Source of the DNA: Morella rubra
Lineage: Eukaryota; Streptophyta; Magnoliopsida; Fagales; Myricaceae
NCBI GenBank assembly: GCA_003952965.2
Contig: CM025855.1
Span: 5,459,848 to 5,523,847, forward strand
Direction of reading: 5' to 3'
Length of the DNA: 64,000 nt
In this document: positions 12,361 to 23,452 of the stretch, piece after piece
How positions within the stretch are numbered: the stretch's first letter is position 1
Layout: the number at the start of each line of letters is the position of its first letter
Notes under the pieces: generated by a model
What the model was told of the DNA's origin: nothing
What the model saw: the letters and a program-made list of their open reading frames with translations, nothing else
Databases searched by the model: none
Made by a program: the position numbers and the translations under genes

Positions 12361-14212
12361 TCATTTCGATCGTAAATTCTCTTAAATTTTTGAAAATTTT
12401 CTAGTTAAAACACATGTGGGTCTACCAAATTAAAAATCCAGGAAAATGAAAAAACCTATTATATATATATGGCTTTTCATGTCTTAATCATTCACACAAA
12501 AGAGTTCACATTTTTTTTTTTAACATTAAGTTAGAGTATCTCTCTGTCAATCTGTATGAAATTAATTAGTTTCTTCAGAAAAAAAAATCGCAGAAGTAAA
12601 ATACTTCATGTGTTATTTACCTGTGTTAAATCCGATGAGTATTTTCCTTGAAGTGATTAAACAAAACGAATTTACATTCTTTTATGTTTTTTTTTCTGAA
12701 TTTAATTGTTTTCTTTTTAAGCGATTTTTATTCTGAAGATGTTTGGTTAGAAAAAAAATTTTCAACTTTTATGAATTTTTTTTTTCAAAATTTGAAGTAC
12801 CGAATATAAAAAAATCTCATAATTTTCACACAAATTTCAAATCATACTAATTTCAATACTTTTTCATACAAAAAAAAAAAAAATCAAATTTTCTCTCTCT
12901 TTACGTTTTAACAAATTTCATTACTTTTTTTTTTTTTAAAAAAAATAGATTAAATCATATCTTTGCTTTTTTTTTTTTGATAATCATATCTTTGCTTACT
13001 TTAGCACAAACTCTAATAAAAATAATTTGATTCTTAAATTTTTTCACCAAATTTTTTCGAACCACAAATCAAACTCTAAATTTTGTTTCCCTACAAACTC
13101 AAAATTCTTCAATTTTTCCTTCCCAAACAGCACCTAAATCTGCAGATAAATTCAAGAGCCAATTTTTGGATCTTGTTTATTTATATATTCTACCATTTAT
13201 TTTATTCAGTGGATGTTTTATTGTTTTAGGAGCATGGGATTTTTGGCCCGATTTGGTTTTAATGTTTTATATTTACTCTTAATATCTGTAAGTTATTCTT
13301 TGTATTTTTTTCAAAAAATTTCAAACAGATTGTAAATTAATTCTTCTTTTATTTTACTAAATTTTAAAAAATATTTTAATAATTTTAAATTGTTTCTAGA
13401 TATGTAGATATTTTTGTAAATATTTTGATAATTTTTTTTCTCTATTTTTTGAAAGTTATTTGTTTTGTATTTTTATGAATTAATTATTCTTCCTTATTTT
13501 GGTAAATGTCACCAAATTTTTATTTATTTTTAAATTCGCGTAATATTTTTATAATTATTATATTTTCAAAATATTATTAAGTTTTATTTTTTTTTGAAAG
13601 TTTTAATCTATTTTATTTTTAAAAAATAAAATTTTTAGATTAAAATTTTTTTTATTTGATATAAATTCCTGCGATTTTATTTCGTTTTTATTTTTATTTT
13701 TATTTTATTAGAATATTTTTTTTATTATAACTATTTTTATAATTTTGATATTTGTGTTGCTATTAATTTCTTAATTTTATGCTTTTTAATTTTTGTAAAT
13801 TAATTTTAATTTTAATTATATTAATTTTAAATATCATAAGAACTGAATAATATTGTTGATACAAAATGGTATAAATAATTTCAAAACCTAATCAACCAAA
13901 CAACTCTTTGAAAATCATAATCTCAAAAGTTGAATTTTGAATATAAAGCTAAAATCAAAACCAAAACCTTACATTTTTTTTTTCCAAACAAGCACTAGAA
14001 TTCTATCGAGATGGGTCTAGAATTGGATTGGTGGCTGAGATTAAATTTCAACATATTATCAAATTCTCCTCATTAATTAACATATAAAAGTCCAAACACA
14101 GTATTAGTCTATTAGATGGATTAAAAATATACCTGTTAAGTTGGAGGAACCCTTGCTGCTGATTAATTGCTTTCTTAGGTTGCTCATCCTTTTGCTCATT
14201 GAAATCGGGCCA
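12361..14212. other. AT-rich intergenic
   Basis: Extremely AT-rich, with poly(A) and poly(T) runs. The segment from about 12,735 (ATGTTTGGTTAG) to 13,134 (CCCAAACAGCACC) has mirrored GTTTGG/CCAAAC ends and may be another AT-rich MITE, but no clean target duplication was found. No gene was seen. Confidence 0.4.
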
Positions 14213-15571
14213 ATGGGTCAGTGCCTTTACTTATTTCTGAATTTATTCTTAGAAAGTTAATATTGTTTTCAATTGCATAACAATTCTGCCGCCGTTTTAC
14301 GCTCTGTTTGATTTCCGCTCTTTTGTGAATTGATTACAGGAGTTGGTTGCAGTTTTCCCCTTTTGAGTGAAGCAGCAAGGGCTAAAGGAAAGAAACTCAC
14401 AGAGAGAGCAACCGTACTTTCTTCTAGAGCAAGAAAGCGAAACAAACTACCCTATCTTCCGGAAGAGATCATCTTTATCATTCTCAGTCGATGTCCTGCT
14501 GAGTTCCTGTACCGCAGTGCCAGGTGCGTGTGCAAAACATGGGCCAATATAATATGTAACCGAGATTTCACCAGGGTTCAGGCTCTCCACGCTACCCGCA
14601 GCTTCTTGTTCATTCCTTATAATTACGAGGGGTATGAGAACCCGCGTAGAAATAATCCCTGGTTGCTTACTCTTTCCAAGGGCGTTTTGAATCAGACAGA
14701 TTTCAAACTTCATTTTCCAGGTCTCATGTTGGCTTCATCTTTTGGCATAGCATTATTCTACAGAGAATCACGTGGCATAGCAATATTCCGTGGTGAATCA
14801 TATGGCTGCAACTTATACGTCGTTAATGAACTCACGAAGCAAATGGTGGAACTCCCTGGATCTCACGTTGAAGTCCGTGCGTTCTATTTCAGTCAGAGTA
14901 GCATCGCATATATCTCCGGCACCGGAGAAATTAAGGTGATAACTACTGGCAGGGATATGAAAGGAGAATTCCAATGGTACATACTGACGGTGGGAAGCGA
15001 AATGTCATGGAGGGTAATAGATAGTACTTCTATTCCTAAGCACCATCTCAGAAGGTTTGTGAGATATGGATTACCGACTAATTCTGTGGGTGGGGTTATA
15101 TACTGGCAGTACTCTCTGTATAACCCGAGTGTAGTTGTGACTGACCTCTGTGAGGAAACCATTCACTGTTTTTCTCTGCGACATTTATCGTCTGTTAGAT
15201 ATTCCAGGCTTCTGGAAATGGGGACTCATTTGAGTTGGATCGAGCACCAAATGCATTCGAGATGCGAAGAAGTATGGATAGTGAAGGTCAAGGACTTGCA
15301 TCAGATCGATGAGAGGGCTAAACTTTACACCAATACTCCCAATTTCGACGGCATTTTTCATCCTCGACCTATTGGTTGGTTGGACGATCAGCAGATATTG
15401 GTCTACACGGGTTATACACTCTCCACGGACACGGATTTGCCAACTCCTTTCCTTGTGGGTACTGTTATTGCCTACAATGTGAGTACAGGAATGAAAATAT
15501 ATCAAAGCAGGGCAGACCCTTCCCCGCACAATGTGCTGAAGATGCACACCAGCAGCCTCATTTCATGGTAA
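14213..15571 (+). CDS. F-box protein
   Basis: Probable substrate-recognition subunit of an SCF ubiquitin ligase. The main exon (from 14,341) is open to the stop at 15,571, but its frame contains no ATG before the F-box. The frame enters through a splice acceptor (TGATTACAG, ending at 14,340). A likely partner is ATGG (14213-14216) followed by the donor GTCAGT. Joining gives M-G-V-G-C-S in frame and a protein of about 411 aa. Other upstream first exons are possible. The F-box lies at residues 38-83 (LPYLPEEIIFIILSRCP... then CVCKTWANII). The remaining 330 residues look like a beta-rich F-box-associated region (for example IGWLDDQQILVY near the end), but no specific substrate family was recognised. 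There are no kelch or LRR repeats. Confidence 0.75.
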
Positions 15572-17150
15572 TTCAATTAAAAGACTCGCATGCATCTTCA
15601 AGATATAGATGCTAGCTTATTGGGTTTTTTTTCTTTTTCTTTTTTATTTTAGGCTTTGTTTTTTTATATTGATCAACGAAAAATTACATATTATAATTTG
15701 GTTACCCCAAAATCCACATTCTTAGAACGATTTCTTCTCGCATTTGTCTGTTCTATCTTTGGTGACTTGAATGGAAAAATTAAAGAAGTTTCATATATTT
15801 TGAGCACATTGGGACTGCATTATCAGTGAATGAGGGTGCTAATGCCGTTTATTGTGATGTTATATGGATGTGGTAATTCATGCTTCCATAAGTGATTAGT
15901 TTAGTGATTAAAAAGCTTTAATTTATAGTTAGGAGACCCAAGGTATATATCTGGAATTATGCTACTAAGTAAATCTAGGATCCCTCGAAGTCCGGACGAC
16001 CAAAGTTTGGGTTTGTGAATATATGCATGCATAACTGAGGTCTTCAAAATACTGATTTCTTGGGTGTATGCAATATTGGTGACCAAGGTGATCGAGGCCA
16101 TTAATTTGAAGTCGTTCATGCAATATTTTCTTCTACTTTTTTTGAACGATCACTAAAATATTAATTATTTACCTGTTTGAATTTTGAATTTTAGCTTTTA
16201 AACTATTTTATTCTTCAATATCTGTCCCAATGTATTTTAATAATTTGAAAGCTAAATATACTAAAATTCTTAGTTTAGACTGTAATGAAAGATAAAAATG
16301 AAGATTTCTCTTTTTGTCCCTTGACATCAACTTTCCAGATGTGTCTTCTTCTTTTTTTTCGACGTAAGTCACGTCACTTTCCAGATATGTCAAACCATAA
16401 TTTCTCTCCTCTCTAATCTATAGCATGAATGCCAGAGACACGGTAGTAGTACTCTTTCATCCATGCGTTACATTTCTTGAATGGAAGAAGGGAAGTGCAT
16501 GATCAGGACGACTGAGTTTCGCACCTCAAGGCTCAACCAACGAGATCTCTGTCCTTATTCTCACTAAATATACCGATCAAACTGGGATAATTAGACACTT
16601 TTGGCATCTAAATTTTCTATTTTATTGTGAAACACCCCTGACCAAATTACTAATAGCACAAACTAATCTCGCAGGTTAAAACCAGTGCCAATTAAATTTG
16701 TTCTCGAACTGGATACAATTCATTCCGGAGTGAAATTTCGTTTTTTTAACTATTGAATTATTATATTTGGGATAACATGTTATATAGATTTTACTACAAA
16801 GAAACAATAACAAACTAAATTAAGAACTTTCCATTGACACAAGAACAACAATTTAGATTCAATTACTTAAATAGGATCAAATTTACTAATTTCTGAATAA
16901 AATAACATGGATTTTCTACTCCTTGATTTGAGACAATTTGTAAAGGTTGTAAACCAAATTATTCAGAGATGAAATAGTACCCTTTTCTTTTCTCTAGTTT
17001 AAGCACATGAAATTACCTAACCATTGTATCTAGTAATGAGAAAATTAAAAATATTTAAGCAATTAGATAACATTATGGAGAAATAGGGAAATTCTTCCTC
17101 GTTAAAAATTGCAGGAGGGCTTGTACACAATTTCAATGAGCACGCACTCA
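15572..17150. other. F-box 3' region and intergenic
   Basis: The first 550 bases after the stop include the segment also found in diverged form at 12.1 kb. The rest is AT-rich and holds only short frames without domains. No gene was seen. Confidence 0.5.
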
Positions 17151-17402
17151 CTGCGGGACAGGTTGGACGGATCAGAATTTCATCCTAAATATTCTATATA
17201 AAGATGTTATAAAGAGGCCAGGATTTAAAAAAATAAATCTAATAATTGAGTTAAGCTCTTTTTTTTTTTTTTTCATCTCATTAATGAGGTAGTTAAATTT
17301 AGGCCCTTAGATTTATTTTTTTAAAATCTTGACCCTTCCTTATAATATCTTTGTATAAAATCTTTATGGTAGAATCTTTACCCGTCTCATTGTACCCTCT
17401 CA
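17151..17402. mobile_element. long-inverted-repeat MITE (hairpin)
   Basis: The two arms are imperfect reverse complements over roughly 100 bases each. The best-matched parts are AAAGATGTTATAAAG (about 17,200) against AAAGATATTATAAGG read from the other strand (ending at 17,352), and a shared TTTAAAAAAATAAATCTAA segment. The outer ends read GGGACAGGTTGGACGG and, in reverse complement, GGGTACAATGAGACGG. The centre is a short T-rich loop with CATTAATGAG. Length and long arms suggest a Mutator-like MITE. No matching 9-bp duplication was found, so the class is uncertain. Confidence 0.5.
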
Positions 17403-17918
17403 TTAGATAATAATATGGCTTAGAATTAAATATACTTTGCATCTTTTAATTTTGAGGGTCTTGATATTGTGCATCCCAATATATTATTTTTGTCACGTTG
17501 CTATTACTAACTATTATTTCATACACTTTGCATTATCTGTTGAATTTTTTTGTTAATTTAGACAGAAATTTATTTTTTTATTTCAAAAATTACAATTTAC
17601 CGTTATAAAATGGTTATTTTTCAAAAAAAAATATAAGACCAAATTGTCATTTCGCATGTTAAAATTTTTTTCTTTTTATCTAAATTAATTGAAAATTTTA
17701 AAAAAATTATAAAAAAAGATGTTTAAAATTAATAATTGACAGGTAGAATATTACAAAAACAATAGATGAAATTGTAAAGTGTAGAGTCCTGAAATTGAAG
17801 GTCGCCGATTATCCCTTGGCGTACTTTTCTTTTACAGAAATAAAGATCCTGGTTCGTACCTCTTCATCCAATTCCTTATCTTTTCGTAATTTCTTCTTCG
17901 CAGAAGGAGAAAGATGAT
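17403..17918. other. PPR upstream region
   Basis: AT-rich DNA with T-runs before the PPR start. No TATA box stands out. It should contain the PPR promoter and leader. Confidence 0.4.
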
Positions 17919-20848
17919 ATGGGCATGGAGATGCAGACCGTCTTCTGTCCAGAATTGCCTTCACTGTCATCGATCCGTGGTTTTCGTTCTTTATTCTTGT
18001 CCTGTCCTGGTTGTATCAAACGCCATATGAAATACAGGTCCTTCGGTTCGTCAAATTTTTGGATGAAGAACAAGGTTGTCAAAGAAGTTCCTTTAAGAGC
18101 ATTTGATGATAAGAGCTTGATTGCCGGGTATCCCATTGATCGTGAAGATGGAGAGGAACGTTCGGGTGAGGTATTCAACCACACAATATGTTCTTGTTGC
18201 AGAGCAGGAGATGTCGACCGGGCTATGGCACTTATCTCTCAAATGGAGGCTCTGGGCTCTCATCCAAACTTATTATCCTACACTCATTTGATTGAAGCTC
18301 TTGGAAGTGTTGGCAGGACTTCGGAAGCTGAAGCAATATTTCAAGAGATAGTATTTTATGGGTTTAAGCCAAGAGTTAAAATTTACAATGTTTTGCTCAG
18401 AGTTTTCTTAAAGAAAGGTCTCCTAGGAGTTTCGATTAAGATATTGGAGGTAATGGGTAATTTGGGTATTCACAGGAATCAAGAAACATATGAGGCTCTT
18501 GTGGATTATTATGTGAGTGCCGGAAGGTTGGAAGATACTTGGAAAATAATCAACGAGATGAGGAGCGAGAGATTTCAACTTAGCTCTTTTGTGTACAGCA
18601 AGGTTATTGGTCTTTATAGGGATAATGGGATGTGGAAGAAAGCGGTGGGCATTGTGGAAGAGCTTAGGGAGATGGGGATGTCATTAGATAAGCAGATATG
18701 TAACAGCATCATAGATACGTTTGGGAAATATGGCGAGCTAGAAGAAGCCTTGGAAATATTCGAGAAAATGCAACAACAGGGTATAAGACCTGATATAACA
18801 ACATGGAACTCTTTAATCCGTTGGCATTGTAAGGCTGGGGATCTATCGAAGGCGCTTGAGCTGTTCACCGAAATGCAAGAACAAGGTTTATATCCTGACC
18901 CGAAGATCTTCATTACCATCATTAGCCGTTTGGGAGAGCAGGGAAAGTGGGATGTGATAAAGAAGAATTTTGAGGCTATGAAGTACAGAGGGCATACAAA
19001 AAGTAGTGCCATTTATTTAGTATTGGTTGATATCTACGGGCAATATGGTAGATTTCAAGATGCTGAGGAGTGCGTATGTGCCCTGAAGGCAGAAGGTGTT
19101 CAAGTTTCAGCTAGTCTGTTTTGTATCTTAGCAAATGCTTATGCTCAGCAGGTCACCTGTTCCACATTCCCTTAATTTCTTGCTTCCTTTGTTTTTACTA
19201 TCTCCCTGTATACGTACTCTTTTTATTTTATTGTTGATTTTTTATTTGGGGTGCCTATCCACGACCGGGTTGGGGCTCTCTATTTCATGCTTATCTCTTT
19301 ATATAGGTCCAAAAGAGACTATGCTTTCCATTTTATCTGGCTCACCCGATGCCACAAGATAGTGTGGCATAACCCTGCGTCTTGTCAACTGTGGAGTTAT
19401 ATTTAGGAATTTTTGAGACCTTTCTCGTTTAGTGTACTAATGCTTTGAAGCATGCCCCAGATGATCGTTGCTGGATCATTTCAATCCTCCATTTTAACTA
19501 CTTCACTTGTGCTTTAATGGCTCCTTTAGTTTGCATAACCAGGTAGCGGCTTTTGGGCATTTGTGGTGCTTCAAAGAGAGTTAGTGACACCCTAATGATA
19601 ACTTCTGTAAGATATGCCTGAAAATGTTCAATGTCTTTGCTTCCAAATTCCTAGGTTGGAATCAATTAAGCATCCAGGGATACTGTCCAGCGGCATAATT
19701 TCTAGTTGAAACTTTGAAATGATCTAACTGAGGCGATGAAAAGACCACCCAAATGGGGTTTAGACGTTTGTAAAGCTTTCTAGTCGGAGAGGGCAAATGA
19801 GAAAGCATAAATGAGTGTGTCATTGGTCATTCTTCAAATCTTTATGATGAAGCTTAATGAGACCCAGTTATTTTTCAAAGCATGTCAGTTTTTAAAAGCG
19901 ACCAACATTTACTTCTGGAATAAAATCTGTATCTGTCTCTGCTATTGTCTTCTATCTTCTATAAAGAGTGTGTCATACATTCAAGTGTCCTGGAGAGTTA
20001 CTGATCGCATTTTATGCCAGGTGAAAGGAAAGAAAAACCAAGACAAGACTAGGCATGAACAATATGACAAAGTAACCAACAAACAACTCTTAAAGATTGA
20101 TATATACAATCCAAAGGAATTTTGCTACTTTTCAAGCTCATTTGGTGCTAATTCTTTGTATCTTTTTCTAAAGACGGAGGCATGAAAACTTTATTCACAT
20201 TACTTTTAACTTTTTCCTTTGTTTTAGCAGGGATTTTGTGAACAGACACTAAAGGTGCTTCAGCTCATGGAAGCAGAGGGAATTGAGCCAAATATTATAA
20301 TGCTGAATGTGTTGATCAATGCCTTTGGTGTGGCTGGGAGACATATGGAGGCATTATCTGTATATGATCATATCAAAGCGAGTGTAAGCTTCCGCTTACA
20401 GTACTGTACTGGCTTTCTTTGTCAACTTCAATCTTCAAGATGGTTTTACTGATTGTTTTCTTATTGTATCTGAAGGGTATTAGCCCTGATGTGGTTACTT
20501 ATAGTACCCTTATGAAGGCATATATTAGAGCAAAGAAATTTGATGAGGTAAGTGCTCTATAATCCAGTGAGCTGCAGTTATCTTTTCTCATCCATGCAAG
20601 ATGTAAATGTTAGCTGCTCACTTACCATGTTTGCTGCTTCTAATTAGATCCAATTTTGTGGGATATCCCTTATTCCAGTGTCATAATCTAGATGCATGTT
20701 TCTCCATGCTAAATTATGTCACTATTTGTTCCAGGTTCCTGCAATATACAAGGAAATGGAATATGCTGGGTGTACCCCAGATAGGAAGGCCAGAGAGATG
20801 TTAGAAGTTGCATTAATGGTTCTTGAACAGAGACCCTACAAGTACTAG
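17919..20848 (+). CDS. P-type pentatricopeptide repeat protein, CRP1-related
   Basis: Predicted organellar RNA-binding protein. The exons are 17919-19151, 20231-20383, 20476-20547 and 20735-20848, giving 411+51+24+37 = 523 aa. All introns are GT-AG and phase 0, and the joined frame continues the PPR periodicity without a gap. About 80 N-terminal residues, rich in Ser and basic residues, fit a chloroplast or mitochondrial transit peptide. They are followed by about twelve 35-residue PPR units (from EVFNHTICSCCRAGDVDRAM to the unit ending GCTPD). There is no E, DYW or SMR tail. The closest family recalled is CRP1 (At5g42310), a factor for chloroplast RNA processing and translation. Shared phrases include a DTFGKY block, a LVDIYGQYGRF-type block and the PDRKAR-EML ending. 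It is shorter than CRP1, so it is more likely a paralogue than the orthologue. Confidence 0.88.
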
Positions 20849-21632
20849 ATCAGTCTGGAGTCTTGTGTAAGGTAAGATGTGGATAAACATGATTATCCAG
20901 ATGACACATGATACTCCTTTAAATCCCAATCTTCTCTGTGGAATGAATTTTGCTTGAGCTGAGGTGAGTTTTTCTCTTGTCGTACAGATTGCATGTCATA
21001 GATATGCTTTTTCCCTTGTGATAAGATTAGTCTTTTCTATATACGTTTAGCTTAAATTTTTAACAACTTTATACTCCATGGCCCTATTTTTAGATTTGAA
21101 AACCTCACCAACTATTATCCTGACATGGCTGTTGTATACTTCTTCAGACTCATTGGGGATTCTGATACTTGGTATAATCCCTTCACATAGGGGCTCTGGG
21201 ATTTGAAGACCTTGTACACAGTTGGGCTCAGAATATTCTGTATCTTGCTCAGTAGTGGAATCAACTAGTGAAGGATGCTCAGGCTGCGAGATTTATTTGG
21301 ACGGAGGATCTTCTGATCACCGGCATCTCTTGTATATCCTTCACTTACCACACTCTGAGGGTTCCAGAAGATGTGTCTTGACCAGCTATAGTTTACCTTG
21401 ACATGTTCTAGTTGGAAACTTGGGGGCTTAAGCCAGCAGTTCCATTCAACACCCCGCAGACTAGTACAAGAACTAAGGCCTTACGCTGCATGAAGAGATG
21501 GTCATCTAGGATTGTCTGTGATTATGCAGGATAGGATGCAGCCTGAAATGATAGATGGTTCCATTGATTATTTTGACAGGCTTTTCAGATAGTAAGAATT
21601 ATTCAAAGAGAAAAGCAAAAAAATGTCCAAGA
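20849..21632. other. PPR 3' region
   Basis: Follows the PPR stop codon. It is less AT-rich than other intergenic stretches and could be a long, possibly spliced 3' UTR. No separate gene was recognised. Confidence 0.4.
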
Positions 21633-22130
21633 AATGAACACTTAAAAACCCATAGATATTTGCAGATTGAGTACAGGGAGGTGACAAAAGTCCTTTTCAC
21701 GCAATTGGAGGGGCAACCGAGGGGAAGATGGATGCTTGTATTTGATTGGGATTGACTTGACAATGACTAACGCTGGGTCGGGAGTTGATGAACCAATTGG
21801 TCTCGCAATGTATTTGTGAAACGAAGACTAGAGCATGCTACTTATCAGACTGCAAGTAAGGAACTCTATCCTTCAGTTAAGAGATGAAAGCGAAAAAAAT
21901 GGTCCATTAGACTGTGAATGAACACTTAAAAACCCATAGATATTTGCAGATTGAGTACAGGGAGGTGACAAAAGTCCTTTTCACGCAATTGGAGGGGCAA
22001 CCGAGGGGAAGATGGATGCTTGTATTTGATTGGGATTGACTTGACAATGACTAACGCTGGGTCGGGAGTTGATGAACCAATTGGTCTCGCAATGTATTTG
22101 TGAAACGAAGACTAGAGCACTGCTACTTAT
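21633..22130 (+). repeat. near-identical direct repeat pair, about 213 bp
   Basis: The segment 21633-21845 recurs at 21917-22130. By eye the copies are almost identical, differing mainly by one inserted base near the right end. The spacer is 71 bp. The open frame 21555-21755 crosses copy 1 but has no homology, so it is not called a gene. Confidence 0.85.
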
Positions 22131-22144
22131 AGCAATTGCTGTAA

Positions 22145-23351
22145 ATGCAGATCAATTATATGGCGAAGAAATTAATCATGCATGATTATTTCTGCATAGT
22201 TAATCCAAGAGTTGCTATCGAAGAGCCCCTCATGGATAATCGCTCCTATTCCTGTTCCTGACGCGGAAAGATCCCCTTATATATTCTCCTACCCCACATC
22301 GAACCAAGGGCTAATCACTGGCAGGCATACCAAACTGCTTCACTGTGAGGATTAGCACCGAGCAATATCTAAGCAGATGACACGTACGTAGATTTTACAT
22401 GATCAGGATACGTAAGTCGCATATATAAAACGTTTCACGCCATATTACAAAACATAAAACCAGTTTTAGCCACTATGGCGTATCATCTTGGATACCGGGT
22501 TCATTAGTCATTACTGTGACTGTTGCAGGCTTGCCATCAGCTTGTGGAGCATGGAGATGAGGAAGCAGTTATTCTAATTCGAAAGGAAAGTTTTAGGTAG
22601 GCAAAGATCAGATTATAGACAGACTAGGGCATGCTTAGATAGATCTGATTGACCCGGGACTGGCATGGGAATATTGCAGGCTTAGTAATGAATGCAATAA
22701 CTTTTGTAGCAAACTCTACAATCCTAATTATGGAGGAAACAATTAGTTTTTTTGCAGGTGCGTTAGTTTGTTGGGAATTCAAAGCTCAATAATTCAACGG
22801 TTGGTCTTCAAGTAAATTGTGGCCTTATCATGATGAAAAATTCTGAAGAAGTGAGGTTCATTCTTGATGCAGGCTCCATAGAAATACTGAAAGGTAACCC
22901 TTCTCACAATAATTATCAAAAAAATAGTAGCATTATTGCTGTACCCTTTTTGTTGATCATGCAGATCAATTATATGGCGAAGAAATTAATCATGCATGAT
23001 TATTTCTGCATAGTTAATCCAAGAGTTGCTATCGAAGAGCCCCTCATGGATAATCGCTCCTATTCCTGTTCCTGACGCGGAAAGATCCCCTTATATATTC
23101 TCCTACCCCACATCGAACCAAGGGCTAATCACTGGCAGGCATACCAAACTGCTTGCCGCCAGAGAGAGAGAGAGAGACCCACTGTGAGGATTACAAGCAC
23201 TTAAAACGAGCATTTTATATCACATAAAAGGACCTTGGTAGCATACACCAGATGAACCATACACACGTACGTAGATTTTACATGATCAGGATACGTAAGT
23301 CGCATATATAAAACGTTTCACGCCATATTACAAAACATAAAACCAGTTTTA
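22145..23351. repeat. duplicated blocks from the LEA gene 3' end
   Basis: Two blocks are repeated in the same order and orientation. Block 1 is 22145-22340 and 22959-23154 (196 bp each). Block 2 is 22381-22468 and 23264-23351 (88 bp each). By eye both pairs are identical. The connecting sequence differs: 40 bp in the left copy against about 109 bp in the right copy, which also has a GA microsatellite at about 23161-23176. Block 2 lies in the probable 3' UTR of the LEA gene on the minus strand, so the left copy is an extra, shortened copy of that gene end. Confidence 0.85.
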
Positions 23352-23452
23352 TTTCTTCGGCCAAAATACTATGTGGGCTACATGCCCCACAGCAATACTT
23401 ATTCTTATAATATAGCAGCACTTCCTTGGCCTCGTACGCTATTGCTTCAAAT

